In this document: positions 18,400-28,029 of the stretch, one piece after another | Layout: each line of letters begins with the position of its first letter | Position numbering within the stretch: the stretch's first letter is position 1 | Assembly (NCBI RefSeq): GCF_000717995.1 | Contig: NZ_JODM01000002.1 | Coordinates: 1 to 64,000, forward strand | Source of the DNA: Streptomyces violaceorubidus | Lineage (GTDB): Bacteria > Actinomycetota > Actinomycetes > Streptomycetales > Streptomycetaceae | Direction of reading: 5' to 3' | Length of the DNA stretch: 64,000 bases | The notes under the pieces: model-generated | Told to the model about the DNA's origin: nothing | What the model saw: the letters and a program-made list of their open reading frames with translations, nothing else | Database searches by the model: none | Position numbers and translations under genes: made by a program

Positions 18400-21300
18400 T
18401 CAGGCGCCCGCGTGCACGTGTGCCGCCCACAGACTGGGACTGGCCGCGAAGGCTGCGCGGCACCGGTGGACCGCCTCGTGCAGGGCGTGGGCCGTCCTCG
18501 TGTCGTCCAGCTCCGCGACTTTGCCGGCTCCTTCGGTGCACAGCTCCCGGTAGAGGAGGCGGGTGACGCGGACGGCCACCGCGTCGTGCACCGGCCAGAG
18601 CGTCCCTACGGCGTTGGCGTACCCCGCGAGCTGGAAGGCGGAGGTGATGTGGATGGACTCGTCGGCCAGTTCGCCGCCACCGCGCGCCGTCTCGCACGCG
18701 GACATCACCGCGAGCCGTGCCGCCGGCAGTTCCAGGCGGGAGATCGCGCGAACCGTCAGTGGACGGGTGGCGTGGTCGTGCACCAGGAGCCGGCCGTTCG
18801 AGGGGGCGGCGGGCTCGCTGACGCCGTGGCAGGCGAAGTGCACGCACGGATGACGGGGCAGGGCGTCCATCACCTCTTCGAAGGTGGCCTGCTCATCGGA
18901 CAGCACCTCGGTGGGCAGGAGTCCGCGCAGGATCTCCACCTCGCGCCGTGCGCCGCCGAGCGGCCGGGCACCGGGCGTCTCCGGAAGCGCCACGGCCAGC
19001 ACCGGGCCGTGCGGGCGCGGGACGGCGGCCCGGGCCCTGGCATACCGGAGGGCGGCGACGGTCGGTGTGTAGGAGGACACCACCCGGTCCAGTACCGTCC
19101 GTGGTTCCGACGGGCCCGCCGCCGGGTCGGGCACGGATCCACCGTCCGGTACGGCGTCGGGGAGGCCGTCGTGGTGACCCGCCGCGTGCAGGGGCAGCGA
19201 GGCCAGTGCGCCTCCCGGCGACCACCACAACCGCTGCCACGCACCGTCGCGCGTGGGCCCGTTCATCCCGAGCCGGTCGAGCACGGGTCCGGCGACGTGG
19301 TCCCACGTCCAGGCCAGTACCTCGCCGACGCTCCGCTGGGCCGCCCGGTCGCGGGCCGGGTCGGCCGCGTCGGCGAGCGCCCGCTCCAGGCGGTCCGCCT
19401 GTTCGCCGACGGCGTGCGGGGTGGCCTGCGGCAGGGGGACGAGGAGGACTTCGCCGTCCCGCAGCACCAGGGCGTCGCTGCGGAACTCGCTGCAGTAGGC
19501 GAGCACCACCGGGCCCCGGTCGGCGCAGGCCAGCACCGACGGCAGGGTCGGTGCGCCCAGGAAGTCGGAGAAGCCGGGCCGGGTGCGGATCTCGGCGACC
19601 AGGTGCTCCAGTTCGGCCGCGAGGGTGTGCCGCAGATCGGCGGTGCCGGTCGGCGGCCGCCCGCCCCGGGCGACGTCCGCGGTGTACGAGGCGTGCGTGG
19701 CGTCCGTGGCGTCCGTGGCGTACGTGGGGTCTGTGGCGTCCGTGGTGTCCGTGGTGTCTGTGGCGTCCGTGGTGTCCGTGGTGTCTGTGGCGTCCGTGGG
19801 GTACGTGGGGTCGGCCGTGTTCGCGGTATACGCGGTATACGCGGTGCACTCGGTGTCGGCGGTCTCGAGCGCGTCGAGCCGTTCCCGGAGGTGCAAGAAG
19901 CGGTCGGCGAGTTCCGGGTGGGCGCCGCGCAGCCGGCCGAGCCCGTCGCGGGTGGCCATGGCCCGGCCCAGCAGGACGCCCCGGCCCTGTTCCAGCAGCA
20001 GCACCGCGTGTTCCGTCCGGCCGGCGTTGACGGCGCAGGCGGCGGCTTCGGCGGCCAGGCCCCGCACCCGGGACAGTCCGCGTTCCTGGTCGCCCCGGAC
20101 CAGTCGACCGGAGGCGGCGAACGGCAGAAGGTCCAGGGCGAGTTCGTAGCCCGGCAGGGCCTCCTCCCATCGGTTGCCGCTCGCGGCGGCGGCACCCCAT
20201 TCCCAGGCCGCGAGGACCCGTTCGTAGGCGGGCAGGGACCTGGTGCGGGCGGCCTGCCGGTAGGCGTCCTCGGCGGCACGGAGCACCCCCGGGTCGCCGT
20301 CCCGGTGATGCAGGGCGCGCAGCGCGTCGCCGTACGACGTGAGGTAGGTGCCGTGGGTCGAGGTGCCCTCGGCCACGGCCCATACGGCGCGGCCCAGTTC
20401 GCTGACGGCTTGCGCCAGCTCGCCGGGTTCGCCGGTGGCGTGGTGCTTGGTGAGCCGGGCGGAGCCGAGGTTGGACAGGGTGACCGCGAGGGACGGATCG
20501 CCGTAGGGGACCTGCCGGGCGGCTTCCTCCAGCAGGGCGACGGCCTCGTCGAGGTCCGCCACGTCGGCGGTGGACGCGAACCGGGCCCGCAGGGCGTTGG
20601 CGAGGTGGTTCAGCCGGTCGGCGCGCGGCCCCCCGGCCGCGGGTGCCAGCGCTAGTGCCTGCCGGGCGACGTCGATCGCCTCGTCGGCGGCTGTGGTGTC
20701 GCCGGTGACCTCGTGCCAGCTCTGCAGGACCACCCCGAGATTGCCGAGCCGTCCGGCCCGGAGGACCTGGGGGTTGCGTGATGCGTGGAGCGCTTCCCTG
20801 GCCAGTCGGGAAGCTTCCCGCAGTGAGGTCAGGTCGTCGGTCTGGAGGGCGCGCTCGCGCAGGGTGACGGCGAGGTTGGCCAGGGTCCCGGCGTACGCGT
20901 CCGTGCCGGGCTCCTCCTCGGCGAGGGCGGCGCGCAGGGTGGTGACGGCCTCGTCCAGCAGCGCCGCGTCACCGGTCCTCTGCGCCAGTCTGTGCAGCGT
21001 GTTCCCGAGGCTGTTCAGCTTCCTGGCGCGCTCCGCGGTGCCGGGGCGGGAGACGGGCAGTGCCTCGCGCAGCAACGCCGCGGACTCCTCCAGCAACGCC
21101 TGGTCGTCGGTGTCCTCGGCGGCCAGGCGCAGGGCGACGCCGAGGCCCGCGAGCAGGTCGGCGCGCTCGGGGCGGCCCGGCGGGCATTCGGCCAGGGCCA
21201 TGCGGTGGATCCGCAGCATCTCCTGCCGGTGTGCCTCCTCGGGAGCGTGCTCGTGGCGCTCGCGCAGGCCCAGGGTGAGGTTGCGCAGGACGGCCAGGCG

Positions 21301-22050
21301 GGCCGCCCCATCCGGGGACAGGCCCTCCAGTGCGGTGCTCCACAGGTCGAGGGCCTCACGCAGGGCGCTGAAGTCTCCCTCGGACAGATACGCGTCGTGG
21401 CGCATCGCGCCCAGGTTGCTGAGGTAGCCGGGGCGGTCGTCCGATCCGGCCGGCAGCACGTGGAGCGCGCGACGTTGGGCGTCCGTCGCGCGCAGGAGGT
21501 CCGTGGGGGCGGGGGGTTCCTCCCGGGCCGTGGCGCGGTCGACGGCGAGCTTGTGCCGCATGTGCAGCACCCCCGCGAGGGCACCGAGCGACTGCGCCTC
21601 GGTCTCGGCCTCCTGGGGGAGGCGGGCGGCCCGGTCGAAGGTGTCCACCGCTCGGTCGAGGTCCTCGGGCCGCCCGTGCAGCGCGAACCTCTGCTGGTAT
21701 GCGAGGCCCAGGAGCCGTACGTCCTGCGGGCGAGCCGGTTCGCACGCCGCCCGTTCACGGCCCAGGTGGATCAGTGCCTCCACGTCCTCGGGGCGCCCCA
21801 GCAGTTGGTAGCGAGTCTGGAGGGCGACCATCAGGTTGGCGGCGACCCGCGCGACATCCCGTCCGGCATCTCCGGTACGTTCCTTCCGCTCGGTGTCCGG
21901 CGCCGACGTGGCGAGAAGCTGCTGGTAGAGCGCGATCGCCTGGTCGAGGACGTGCCGGTCGCCCGTCCTGAGGTGGTGGGACAGCAGCCGGTCGGCGTGT
22001 GCTTCCTCGGCCCGTCCGTCCGCAGTTCGAGCGCGACCCGCGTTGAACAC
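18400..22050 (-). CDS. TPR-CHAT caspase-like protease
   Basis: About 1216 aa. The N-terminal ~780 residues are helical TPR-like repeats (phrases such as GNTLHRLAQRTGDAALLDEAVTTLRAAL and LANLAVTLRERALQTDDLTSLREA). A Thr/Asp/Ala tandem tract follows, then the C-terminal CHAT domain with the catalytic dyad H1075 (HFACHG) and C1119 (MSACETARGG), so an active cysteine protease is expected. The start is uncertain: frames stay open to 22191, but the leading ~47 residues look non-coding and a possible -10 (TATCGT) lies within them, so GTG 22050 is used; GTG 22056 or 22068 are alternatives. It diverges from a small protein and membrane protein, with a palindrome between. The module resembles CHAT/TPR conflict systems described by the Aravind group. 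Confidence 0.88.
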   Translation of the reverse strand: MFNAGRARTADGRAEEAHADRLLSHHLRTGDRHVLDQAIALYQQLLATSAPDTERKERTGDAGRDVARVAANLMVALQTRYQLLGRPEDVEALIHLGRERAACEPARPQDVRLLGLAYQQRFALHGRPEDLDRAVDTFDRAARLPQEAETEAQSLGALAGVLHMRHKLAVDRATAREEPPAPTDLLRATDAQRRALHVLPAGSDDRPGYLSNLGAMRHDAYLSEGDFSALREALDLWSTALEGLSPDGAARLAVLRNLTLGLRERHEHAPEEAHRQEMLRIHRMALAECPPGRPERADLLAGLGVALRLAAEDTDDQALLEESAALLREALPVSRPGTAERARKLNSLGNTLHRLAQRTGDAALLDEAVTTLRAALAEEEPGTDAYAGTLANLAVTLRERALQTDDLTSLREASRLAREALHASRNPQVLRAGRLGNLGVVLQSWHEVTGDTTAADEAIDVARQALALAPAAGGPRADRLNHLANALRARFASTADVADLDEAVALLEEAARQVPYGDPSLAVTLSNLGSARLTKHHATGEPGELAQAVSELGRAVWAVAEGTSTHGTYLTSYGDALRALHHRDGDPGVLRAAEDAYRQAARTRSLPAYERVLAAWEWGAAAASGNRWEEALPGYELALDLLPFAASGRLVRGDQERGLSRVRGLAAEAAACAVNAGRTEHAVLLLEQGRGVLLGRAMATRDGLGRLRGAHPELADRFLHLRERLDALETADTECTAYTAYTANTADPTYPTDATDTTDTTDATDTTDTTDATDPTYATDATDATHASYTADVARGGRPPTGTADLRHTLAAELEHLVAEIRTRPGFSDFLGAPTLPSVLACADRGPVVLAYCSEFRSDALVLRDGEVLLVPLPQATPHAVGEQADRLERALADAADPARDRAAQRSVGEVLAWTWDHVAGPVLDRLGMNGPTRDGAWQRLWWSPGGALASLPLHAAGHHDGLPDAVPDGGSVPDPAAGPSEPRTVLDRVVSSYTPTVAALRYARARAAVPRPHGPVLAVALPETPGARPLGGARREVEILRGLLPTEVLSDEQATFEEVMDALPRHPCVHFACHGVSEPAAPSNGRLLVHDHATRPLTVRAISRLELPAARLAVMSACETARGGGELADESIHITSAFQLAGYANAVGTLWPVHDAVAVRVTRLLYRELCTEGAGKVAELDDTRTAHALHEAVHRCRAAFAASPSLWAAHVHAGA
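19682..19850. repeat. 9-bp tandem repeat tract coding a Thr-Asp-Ala/Thr linker
   Basis: Degenerate tandem copies of cgtggcgtc/cgtggtgtc run for roughly 170 bases inside the CHAT gene. On the coding strand they give repeated T-D-A and T-D-T triplets (DATDTTDTTDATDTTDTTDA). The tract separates the TPR region from the CHAT protease and preserves the frame, as expected for a replication-slippage hinge. Confidence 0.9.
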
Positions 22051-22140
22051 GCCCACCCCCGGTGTGACACGGCCCGACCGAGGTCCCTCGGCAATTGCGG
22101 GGCCCCTGCTCACGATAGCGAACGGACCGGGGGTGCGACG

Positions 22141-22192
22141 GTGTACGGCGAACCGCGTGGTGCAGCCGACCGCCGTACACCCGACGTACAAT
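22141..22192. promoter_or_regulatory. divergent promoter region with 10-bp inverted repeat between CHAT gene and small-protein gene
   Basis: GTGTACGGCG (22141-22150) and CGCCGTACAC (22171-22180) are perfect inverted copies 20 bases apart. A -10-like TACAAT on the plus strand at 22187-22192 would serve the gene starting at 22235. On the minus strand TATCGT at 22117-22112 could serve the CHAT gene. The repeat therefore sits where one regulator could control both directions. Confidence 0.6.
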
Positions 22193-22234
22193 CGCGGCCG
22201 TCCGACGACCGACTTCGGCGTCCGAGGGGGAACG

Positions 22235-22666
22235 GTGGAGATCCAGGCTGACGGGGCAGGCGAACCGCCAGGTGGTCACGCCCGGTTGGAGGGGCTCTGC
22301 CGACGGCTGGCGGACATGCCGGGATCGCTTGAGCTCGGTGAGCGGGGACTGCGGCTCGTCGAGTCCCTCACCGCCGATCTGCGCGCCGGGCGGTCGCCCG
22401 CCGAACTCGAGGACGTCTTCGACGAGTTGGAGGAGGAGTTGCTCGCGGCCGGACACAGCGCCGGTCTGGGCTCCTACCGCACCACACCGACGCCGTTCCC
22501 GCCCGGCTTCCAGCGACTCCCGGTCGCCGGGCGGGCCCAGCCGACGCTGCACTTCCTCGCTTGCCCGCGGGGCCGCTGCGGGCGGGTGGAAGCGCCGGAC
22601 GACGACGGCCCGTACCCCGGCTGCCGGATCTTCGACCAGCCGCTGCGCACGGTGCCCCTCCGGTGA
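22235..22666 (+). CDS. small protein with helical N-terminus and cysteine-containing C-terminus
   Basis: 143 aa. Residues ~18-75 form an amphipathic, Leu/Glu-rich helical region (LGERGLRLVESLTADL, ELEDVFDELEEELLAAG). After a Pro/Thr linker comes LHFLACPRGRCGRVEAPDDDGPYPGCRIFDQPLR, whose three cysteines (C-x4-C and a later C) could form a small metal-binding or disulfide knuckle. GTG start at 22235 with GAGGGGG just before. The stop overlaps the next gene's GTG start (GTGA). I do not recognise a named family. By position it resembles the small accessory proteins of CHAT/TPR (CATRA-like) conflict modules; this is inference. Confidence 0.75.
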   Translation: MEIQADGAGEPPGGHARLEGLCRRLADMPGSLELGERGLRLVESLTADLRAGRSPAELEDVFDELEEELLAAGHSAGLGSYRTTPTPFPPGFQRLPVAGRAQPTLHFLACPRGRCGRVEAPDDDGPYPGCRIFDQPLRTVPLR

Positions 22667-23583
22667 CCAGCGGCTTCCTCAGCGCGCTGGGCGGCCGGAT
22701 CGCCGAACGGTGGCTGGCCGCGCTGGCCCTGCCGGGGCTGCTGTTCCTCTCCGCCGTCACCACGGCCGTGGTCCTCGGCCACGGGCACTGGTACGACGTC
22801 GAGCGACTGCGGGCCTGGATCGACACGTTGGCCGACTCCCCCGCGTCCCACAGCGCCGGCACCGTGGTCCTGGTGGCGGCGGGCGTGCTGGCCGGTGCCG
22901 CGGTGGCCGGCGCGGCCGCCCAGTCGCTGGGCACCGGCGTGGAGCTTCTCTGGTGCGCGGAGCCGTACGGACCCGTACTGCGGTACCTGGCCGACCGTCG
23001 GTCGCGCCGCTGGCGCGCGGCCGACGCGGCCTTCCGTTCGGCGCTGGTGGCTGCGGGCCGGGCCCGCATCGCAGGACGGGACGAGGCCGACCGGCTCGCC
23101 GACATCGCCGAACGCCGTTACGCCGACCGCGACCGACTCGGCCCGGCCGTGCCCCGCCATCCCTTCGGGACGGGCGACCTTCTGGCCGCCCCCGCGCAAC
23201 GGCTCTGGCACGCCCACCAGTTGGATTTGACGGCCGCCTGGCCTCATCTGTGGCTCCTCGCCTCCGACGGCACCCGTGCCGAACTCCAGGGCGCCCGCGC
23301 CAGGTTGACCGATTCGGCGCGCCTGTGCGCCTGGGGTGCGGGGTATCTGGTGCTGGGGCTGTGGTGGTGGCCCGCCGCCCTGGCCGGGGCAGTAGCCGTC
23401 ACCTCGGGCGTACGGCGCGGACGCGCGGCCGCAGAGGCCTTCGCCGAACTCACCGAGGCCCTGGCGGACCTCCATGTGCGCGACCTGGCGACCGCGCTGG
23501 GCATCGAGCACGAAGGGGTCGACGACCGGGTACTCGGCGAACGCCTCACCCGGCTGCTGCGCAAAGAGAGGCGGGCGGAGTAG
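22663..23583 (+). CDS. membrane protein of unknown function paired with the CHAT module
   Basis: 306 aa. An N-terminal hydrophobic segment (LAALALPGLLFLSAVTTAVVLG) and a second at ~65-90 (GTVVLVAAGVLAGAAVAGAAAQSLG) are followed by a ~130-residue soluble helical stretch rich in Arg and Asp (ADRRSRRWRAADAAF, DEADRLADIAERRYADRDRLG). A third/fourth membrane region (GYLVLGLWWWPAALAGAVAVTSG) and a charged C-terminus come next. GTGA overlap with the small-protein gene shows tight coupling. It may anchor the CHAT system at the membrane or be its cut target. No named family recognised. Confidence 0.8.
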   Translation: MTSGFLSALGGRIAERWLAALALPGLLFLSAVTTAVVLGHGHWYDVERLRAWIDTLADSPASHSAGTVVLVAAGVLAGAAVAGAAAQSLGTGVELLWCAEPYGPVLRYLADRRSRRWRAADAAFRSALVAAGRARIAGRDEADRLADIAERRYADRDRLGPAVPRHPFGTGDLLAAPAQRLWHAHQLDLTAAWPHLWLLASDGTRAELQGARARLTDSARLCAWGAGYLVLGLWWWPAALAGAVAVTSGVRRGRAAAEAFAELTEALADLHVRDLATALGIEHEGVDDRVLGERLTRLLRKERRAE

Positions 23584-23799
23584 GGCGGTCCGGACGCCGT
23601 GGGCCTGCCGCCGTGGTCCCTGCCGCCCGCAGTCGGCGTCACCCGGGACGACTCCAGGCCCCCGCGGCGGGTGCCGGTCCGGCCGGGCCCGCCGTGCGCC
23701 CGCTGCCATGCCAAGATGATGTTCCGACAGGCACTCACCCAGGTGCCCACCCCGCTTCTGCCGTGGGTGGCCCACGAGTTGAGGACGGAGCCACCCCGC

Positions 23800-24618
23800 A
23801 TGACCTCCCTGAGCAGGGGCGAGAACGCCGCCCACCCCGACCGGATCGACACGAGCAGGCCCCATCCCGCCCGCATGTACGACTACTTCCTCGGCGGGAA
23901 GGACAACTACGAGGTCGACCAGCGGGCCGCCGAGCAGTTCATGAAGGCGGCTCCCGAGGTGCGCGAGGGGGTCCTGGCCAACCGGCACTTCATGCACCGC
24001 GCGGTGCGGCACGTGGTGGCCGAGGGTGGCATCCGCCAGATACTCGACGTGGGCACGGGCCTGCCCACCGAGCCCAACGTGCACCAGATCGCACGGTCCC
24101 TCGCGCCCGAAACCCGGGTCGCGTACGTCGACAACGACCCGATCGTCGCGACCCATTCCAGGGCGCTGGCGGACGACCCGGACACCGCCGTCGTCCTGGC
24201 CGACCTGCGCGATCCGCGTGCGATCCTCGACCATCCCGGCGTGCGGGCGGTCATCGACTTCGACCGGCCGGTGGCCCTGCTGCTGGTGGCGGTCGTGCAC
24301 TTCGTCGCCGACGCGGAGGACCCGGCGGGGATCGTCGAAACGCTCCGCGAGGCGCTGCCGACCGGTTCCTACCTCGTCCTGTCGCACGCGACGGGTGACG
24401 TGCACGAGGACCGCCGCGAGGGCGCGGCGGCCGTCTACAACAAGGCCACCGCGTCCCTCAACCTGCGTTCGCACGCCGCGGTCCTCGACCTGTTCGGCGA
24501 CTTCTCCATGGTCGAACCGGGGCTGGTCCGGGTCACCGACTGGCGCCCGGAGCAGGCGCGGCGGCCCGACGCCCCACCGATCGGCATCTACGGCGGTGTG
24601 GCGAGGAAGGGCGCCTGA
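23800..24618 (+). CDS. SAM-dependent methyltransferase, DUF574/Methyltransf_19 family
   Basis: 272 aa. The N-terminal signature HPARMYDYFLGGKDNYEVDQ and the SAM motif QILDVGTGLPTEPNVHQIA are diagnostic of this actinobacterial family, together with VAYVDNDPIVATHSRALL-like and DLRDPRAILDHP segments. The family is abundant in Streptomyces, usually near regulators, and its substrate is unknown. ATG 23800 has GGAG nine bases upstream; further upstream in-frame residues are Pro/Arg-rich and unlikely. It ends 18 bases before a strong hairpin shared with the convergent beta-glucosidase operon. The 216 bases between the membrane-protein stop and this start hold nothing I recognise. Confidence 0.9.
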   Translation: MTSLSRGENAAHPDRIDTSRPHPARMYDYFLGGKDNYEVDQRAAEQFMKAAPEVREGVLANRHFMHRAVRHVVAEGGIRQILDVGTGLPTEPNVHQIARSLAPETRVAYVDNDPIVATHSRALADDPDTAVVLADLRDPRAILDHPGVRAVIDFDRPVALLLVAVVHFVADAEDPAGIVETLREALPTGSYLVLSHATGDVHEDRREGAAAVYNKATASLNLRSHAAVLDLFGDFSMVEPGLVRVTDWRPEQARRPDAPPIGIYGGVARKGA

Positions 24619-24636
24619 CGCGCCGGGGACGGGCGG

Positions 24637-24676
24637 CCGTGGTGGGCGCGGACTCCCGCGTTCGCGCCCACCACGG
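24637..24676. terminator. bidirectional hairpin terminator between converging genes
   Basis: CCGTGGTGGGCGCG (24637-24650) pairs perfectly with CGCGCCCACCACGG (24663-24676) around a 12-base loop. It lies between the methyltransferase stop (24618) and the beta-glucosidase stop (24681), so it can end both transcripts. Confidence 0.85.
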
Positions 24677-24680
24677 GGAC

Positions 24681-26083
<1,403 letters not shown>

Positions 26084-26087
<4 letters not shown>

Positions 26088-26938
26088 TTGACGGCTCCGG
26101 CCGTCAGACCCGCCACGAGATAGCGCTGGAGGAGCAGGAAGCCCGCGACCACGGGGACGCTCACGACCAGCGAGGCGGCCATGATCTGGTTCCAGTACAC
26201 GTCGTTCTGCGTGGAGTAGCCCTGGAGCCCGACCGCGAGGGTGCGGGTGGCGTCGTTGGTCATGACGGAGGCGAACAGGACCTCGCCCCAGGCGGTCATG
26301 AAGGCGTAGACGGCGACCGCGACGATGCCGGGGACCGCGGCGGGCACGACGACCTTGAACAGGGCGCGCAGTGGCCCGCAGCCGTCGACGAGGGCCGCCT
26401 CGTCCAGGTCGCGGGGCACCGAGTCGAAGTACCCGATCAGCATCCAGATCGAGAAGGGCAGGGAGAAGGTCAGGTAGGTGAGGATGAGGCCGCCGCGGGA
26501 GCCGAACAGGGCGATGCCGGTGGCGTTGCCGATGTTGACGTAGATCAGGAACAGGGGCAGCAGGAAGAGGATGCCCGGGAACATCTGCGTGGACAGGACG
26601 GCCACCGAGAAGACGCGCTTGCCGCGGAACTCGTAGCGGCTGACGGCGTAGGCGGCGAACACGGCGATGACGACGGAGCAGGCGGTCGCGGCGCCGGCCA
26701 CGATCAGCGAGTTCACGAAGTACTTCGCCAGCGGGACCGTCGACCAGATGTCGATGTAGGGGCGGACGGTCAGGTTGCCGGGCAGCCAGTGGAACTGGCC
26801 GGCGACGTCCTCGAGCGGTTTGAGCGAGCTGGAGACCATGACGTACACCGGCAGCAGGACGAAGCCGGTGAGCAGGGTGAGGAAGACGCGGCGGGTCCAG
26901 GTGAAGGAGCGCGGCGCCGCCATCGGGGACCTAGGCAT
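26084..26938 (-). CDS. sugar ABC transporter permease (MalG/CebG type)
   Basis: A 284-aa CUT1-family inner-membrane permease with six hydrophobic helices and the EAA loop [26 protein letters not shown] near residue 180, which contacts the ATPase. It begins inside the end of the first permease gene (ATGCCTAG, 8-base overlap) and its TGA overlaps the beta-glucosidase start. A shorter start at 26923 (MAAPRSF) is possible. Confidence 0.93.
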
Positions 26939-27968
26939 CGGCCGTCCGCCTTTCCTCGTGCTTCCGCGGCGTCCGTGGGGCCCTGGTGGCCCGGGAGGTC
27001 AGGAACAGGTACACGCCCGTCACCAGCAGCAGGAAGAGCAGCAGCAGGACCGACATCGCGGAGCCGGTGCCGAAGTTCCAGGTGACGAACGAGGACTGGT
27101 AGATGTGGAGGGAGATCAGGTCGGCGGCCTCCGGCGCCGCCTTGCCGAACAGGACGAACGGTGTGTTGAAGTCGTTGAACGTCCACAGGAACAGCACCAG
27201 GACGAGGACCTGGTTGACGGGGCGCAGCGACGGCAGGGTGATGCGGCGGATCTGCTGCCACACGCCGGCGCCGTCCAGGGCGGCGGCCTCGTACAGCTCC
27301 CTGGGGATGTTCTGGAGTCCGGCCATCACGATCAGGAAGGCGAACGGCCAGCCCTTCCACACCGACACCACGAGCAGCGCGACGAAGCTGTTGTCGCCGA
27401 TCAGCCAGAAGGAGGGTTTGTCGGTGAGGCCGAGCTGGTCGTGCAGGACGTGGTTCACCAGGCCGTTGTCGTGCTGGAACATGAACGCCCAGGTGATGAC
27501 GGCGGCGTAGACCGGCAGGGCGTACGGCACGAGGAAGATCGCGCGGAGCAGGCCCCGGCCGCGGAAGGTGTCCTGCATGCAGATCGCGGCGGCGGTGCCG
27601 ATCAGCCAGCACAGGCCGACGGAGAGGACCGTGAAGGCGCAGGTGACGAGGAAGGAGTGGAGCAGTGCCTCGCCGACGGGGGCGTCGAAGTCCACCGACA
27701 TGGTGAAGTTGTCGAGGCCGGTCCACGGGGCGGTGGTCCAGTCGCGGATGTAGAACTGGGTGAGTTCCTTGAAGCTCATCACGACGCCGATGACCATCGG
27801 CACCAGGTGGACGAGGAGTTCGAGGAGCAGGGCCGGCAGGAGCAGCAGGTAGGGCAGGCCGAGGCGGCGGATCCGCCCGGGGCGGCGGCGGGGTCCGCGC
27901 GCCGTCCCGGGGGAGCTCTTGCCGACCGTCCGCTCACCCGGCTGCGCCGAGGCGGTCGTGGTGGTCAT
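26931..27968 (-). CDS. sugar ABC transporter permease (MalF/CebF type)
   Basis: A 345-aa CUT1 permease. After a basic N-terminus (1-32) come six or so membrane helices beginning LPYLLLLPALLLELLVHLVPMVIGVVMSF, and the EAA loop is YEAAALDGAGVWQQIRRITLPSLRP. It forms the heterodimeric channel with the downstream permease. The operon has no ATP-binding gene. In Streptomyces the shared ATPase MsiK energises such transporters; that is known for ceb and assumed here. Confidence 0.93.
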   Translation of the reverse strand: MTTTTASAQPGERTVGKSSPGTARGPRRRPGRIRRLGLPYLLLLPALLLELLVHLVPMVIGVVMSFKELTQFYIRDWTTAPWTGLDNFTMSVDFDAPVGEALLHSFLVTCAFTVLSVGLCWLIGTAAAICMQDTFRGRGLLRAIFLVPYALPVYAAVITWAFMFQHDNGLVNHVLHDQLGLTDKPSFWLIGDNSFVALLVVSVWKGWPFAFLIVMAGLQNIPRELYEAAALDGAGVWQQIRRITLPSLRPVNQVLVLVLFLWTFNDFNTPFVLFGKAAPEAADLISLHIYQSSFVTWNFGTGSAMSVLLLLFLLLVTGVYLFLTSRATRAPRTPRKHEERRTADA

Positions 27969-28029
27969 CGCTGGGTCCGTGTCCGTGTCGGAGTCGGTGG
28001 GGCCGGTTCGAAGTCGAAGGTGGGGGCGC

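Noticed and set aside
19682..19850. Possible CRISPR-like repeat array
   Set aside because: Units are 9 bases with no spacers, the frame is kept through the tract and it codes a linker in the CHAT protein.
17149..20655. Long open frame on the plus strand across the TPR and CHAT genes
   Set aside because: Same antisense effect. The minus strand has clear TPR repeats and the CHAT His/Cys dyad, while the plus-strand product is Gly/Arg/Val-rich without motifs.
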